From G963663315 sp965214205 (lineage in GTDB: Bacteria; Pseudomonadota; Gammaproteobacteria; Arenicellales; Poriferihabitantaceae): DNA of 64,000 nucleotides. Shown piece by piece: positions 62,192 to 64,000 of this stretch. Made by a program: the position numbers and the translations under genes. Numbering within the stretch: position 1 is the first letter of the stretch; the number at the start of each line of letters is the position of its first letter. Where the stretch lies: positions 1 to 64,000 of the forward strand of contig OZ243941.1 of assembly GCA_965214205.1 (NCBI GenBank), read 5' to 3'. A model generated the notes under the pieces. That model was not told the DNA's origin. It worked only from the letters and a program-made list of their open reading frames with translations, and did not search any database.

Positions 62192-63838
62192 ATGAAAGAC
62201 CATCAGGAATTCGATTACATTATTCTGGGCGCCGGTTCCGCTGGATGCGTGCTGGCCAATGAGCTGAGCCAGGACACCGGCAACCGGGTCCTGATACTCG
62301 AAGCGGGGCCGATGGACCGGAAATTGCTGATTCATATCCCGGCCGGCGTTTACAGCGTCTTCAAGGACCCCTCCATCAACTGGAACTACGACAGCGAACC
62401 GGAACCGGACCTGCACAACCGGGAGATCACCCTGCCCAGAGGCAAGGTGCTCGGCGGTTCATCGTCGATCAACTCTATGGTCTATATGCGAGGTCACCCG
62501 TGGGATTATGATTACTGGGCGAAAAACCATAATCTGCCGGACTGGACTTTCGACCAATGCCTCCCCTACTTCAGGAAATGTGAGTCCTCCGACCGCGGAG
62601 CCAGCGACTGGCGGGGCACGGATGGACGTCTCGGCGTAACCAAAGGCAAACTAGACAATCCGATGTTCGACGCCTTCATTGAAGCCGGCGCCCAGTCCGG
62701 CCAGGGAACCACCGACGACCCGAACGGCTATAACCCGGAAGGTCTCTCCCGTCTCGACAGCACAACCAGGCATGGCCGCCGGTCCAGCGCGGCGACAGCC
62801 CACCTGAAACCGGCCCTCTCCAGACCCAACCTCCACCTGGCGACACGGGCGCTGGTTCATCGTATCGTGGTTGAAAACGGACGAGCCACCGGCGTCATAT
62901 TCAACCTGCGCGGGAAACTCCTGACCGCCCATGCGGCCAGGGAAGTCATCGTATCAGCCGGCGCTATCAAAACCCCCCAGCTATTGATGCTTTCCGGAAT
63001 CGGACCACGGCAACATCTGACTGACATGGGTATCGAGCCGATTCACCATCTACCCGGAGTGGGACAGAATCTGCAGGACCATCTGGCCATTACCGTGATT
63101 TACCGCGCAAAAAAACCGGTCACTTATGACAAGGTGGACAGACCGCTCAGGAAACTGCTGATCGGTTGTCAGTGGCTGTTGACCCGCAAAGGCTTTGCGG
63201 CTTCCAATGTCTGGGAAGCGGGCGGGCATATCCGGGGATACCGTGAAGTCGAATACCCGAACCTGCAATACCATTTTGCGCCCATCCATACCGTATACGA
63301 GGGAACCCGAATTACGTTGTTCAACGGATTCACCACACAAATTGATCAACTGCGGCCACGCAGCCGGGGCCAGGTGCGACTGCTGTCAGCCGACCCGCAA
63401 CGCCGTCCTGCCGCCTTCTTCAATTACCTGTCTGATCCACTCGACCTTCAGGAACTGGTCGAAGCGGTCAAAAGAATTCGCGAACTGATCGCGCAACCCG
63501 CTTTCGATGAATTCCGGGGTGAGGAGGTGGAACCCGGAGCCGGGGACGTATCCGACGCCGCGATTGAACAATTCATACGCCAGGCCGCGAACACGGACTA
63601 TCATCCATCCTGCAGTTGCCGGATGGGAACAGATGAAATGGCGGTAGTGGACCAGGAAATGAAGGTGCACGGACTAGACGGACTGCGCGTAGTCGATGCC
63701 TCGGCGATGCCGGACATCGTCAGCGGTAACCTGAACGCGCCCGTCCAGATGATGGCGTTAAAAGCATCAGACCGGATTCTCAACCGCCAACCAATGCCCC
63801 CCTCACAAGTCGATTTCGCATTCAACCACCATTCCTGA
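62192..63838 (+). CDS. GMC family oxidoreductase, choline dehydrogenase-like
   Basis: A 548-residue flavoenzyme that oxidises an alcohol. The FAD loop is IILGAGSAGCVLANELS near residue 10. The GMC signatures GKVLGGSSSINSMVYMRG and SAGAIKTPQLLMLSGIGP are clear, and the active-site pair is NTDYHPSCSCRMG and GNLNAPVQMMA, the same motifs as in choline dehydrogenase. It lies 42 bases after the HisN-type gene. With the quaternary-amine enzymes in this window, choline is a possible substrate, but many GMC paralogs use other alcohols. Confidence 0.9.
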   Translation: MKDHQEFDYIILGAGSAGCVLANELSQDTGNRVLILEAGPMDRKLLIHIPAGVYSVFKDPSINWNYDSEPEPDLHNREITLPRGKVLGGSSSINSMVYMRGHPWDYDYWAKNHNLPDWTFDQCLPYFRKCESSDRGASDWRGTDGRLGVTKGKLDNPMFDAFIEAGAQSGQGTTDDPNGYNPEGLSRLDSTTRHGRRSSAATAHLKPALSRPNLHLATRALVHRIVVENGRATGVIFNLRGKLLTAHAAREVIVSAGAIKTPQLLMLSGIGPRQHLTDMGIEPIHHLPGVGQNLQDHLAITVIYRAKKPVTYDKVDRPLRKLLIGCQWLLTRKGFAASNVWEAGGHIRGYREVEYPNLQYHFAPIHTVYEGTRITLFNGFTTQIDQLRPRSRGQVRLLSADPQRRPAAFFNYLSDPLDLQELVEAVKRIRELIAQPAFDEFRGEEVEPGAGDVSDAAIEQFIRQAANTDYHPSCSCRMGTDEMAVVDQEMKVHGLDGLRVVDASAMPDIVSGNLNAPVQMMALKASDRILNRQPMPPSQVDFAFNHHS

Positions 63839-63873
63839 ATGAGTCCCAACCGTCAATTCCCGCGCCCCACCTT

Positions 63874-63900
63874 CGTCATTCCCGCTTGCGCGGGAACCCA
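63874..63900. repeat. dispersed palindromic repeat, copy 4
   Basis: CATTCCCGCTTGCGCGGGAA at 63877-63896 is the same TTCCCGC...GCGGGAA hairpin as the other copies, just after the GMC gene's stop. The preceding CCGTCAATTCC at 63850-63860 matches copy 1's left flank. Confidence 0.75.
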
Positions 63901-63903
63901 TCC

Positions 63904-64000
63904 CTACAGCAATGGAGCGATCACCAGACTGACTATCGCCATTACGTTGATCAGGATGTTCATCGAAGGCCCCGATGTATCCTTGAAGGGGTCGCCCACA
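63904..64000 (-). CDS. hppA: membrane-bound proton pyrophosphatase HppA, C-terminal end only
   Basis: The minus-strand frame ending at TAG (63904-63906) encodes the last 31 residues of a membrane pyrophosphatase: VGDPFKDTSGPSMNILINVM, then AIVSLVIAPLL. The GDPFKDTSGPS segment is a strongly conserved part of the C-terminal core in these pumps, which couple pyrophosphate hydrolysis to proton or sodium export. The rest lies outside the window. Confidence 0.88.
   Translation of the reverse strand, partial: VGDPFKDTSGPSMNILINVMAIVSLVIAPLL

Overview
The window is about 64 kb of a bacterial chromosome of moderately high GC content, densely coded on both strands. The housekeeping genes point to a gammaproteobacterium: ubiE-ubiJ-ubiB, zapE, glpE, dsbB, rsfS-rlmH-nadD, a metal-cysteine-free HemB and a DUF971 gene. 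No 16S gene, phage or insertion sequence is visible, so the order cannot be fixed. The many amine-oxidising and Rieske enzymes would suit a marine or host-associated heterotroph; that lifestyle is inference.

Layout. 1-4.2 kb: a solute-binding protein, an OsmC-like protein and the minus-strand group (membrane protein)-nadD-rsfS-rlmH. 4.2-10.7 kb: a three-gene RND efflux operon whose outer-membrane TolC protein carries an extra substrate-binding-protein-like N-terminal half. 10.8-16.3 kb: glpE, an MscS channel, a TauE/SafE permease with no normal start codon, pyruvate kinase, a membrane metallophosphoesterase and a TPR protein. 16.3-21.1 kb: a methylamine/betaine-type operon (AllA-like, MttB-like and sarcosine/dimethylglycine dehydrogenase-like). 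21.2-25.8 kb: a fused indolepyruvate oxidoreductase and threonine aldolase. 25.9-33.3 kb: a nine-gene Mrp-like cation/proton antiporter operon with three MrpD-like subunits and no separate NuoL-type MrpA. 33.3-36.2 kb: a Rieske oxygenase, repeats, then a small accessory patch with a Fic protein and toxin-antitoxin debris. 36.2-50.5 kb: dsbB, pteridine reductase, MidA-like methyltransferase, uppP, a P-loop ATPase coupled to a MetA-family gene, zapE, cysQ, adk with a histone-like tail, hemB, DUF971, the ubi genes and glutaryl-CoA dehydrogenase. 50.7-56.2 kb: an orphan ParD antitoxin with a stump of parE, a thioesterase, an aminotransferase, an amine oxidase, an MmgE/PrpD protein and a DM13 protein. 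56.2-61.2 kb: an operon etfB-etfA-PLP enzyme-Rieske oxygenase-CoA transferase. 61.4-64 kb: a HisN-type phosphatase, a choline-dehydrogenase-like GMC oxidoreductase and the very end of an H+-pyrophosphatase gene.

A shared theme is catabolism of methylated or quaternary amines. Two Rieske oxygenases have a bridging glutamate, as in the carnitine and betaine oxygenases. An MttB-like protein is paired with a covalent-flavin demethylase, and there are a PuuB-like oxidase, ETF and a GMC alcohol oxidase. A second theme is a short dispersed palindromic repeat found four times, each just after a gene end, and three sites of decayed toxin-antitoxin genes.
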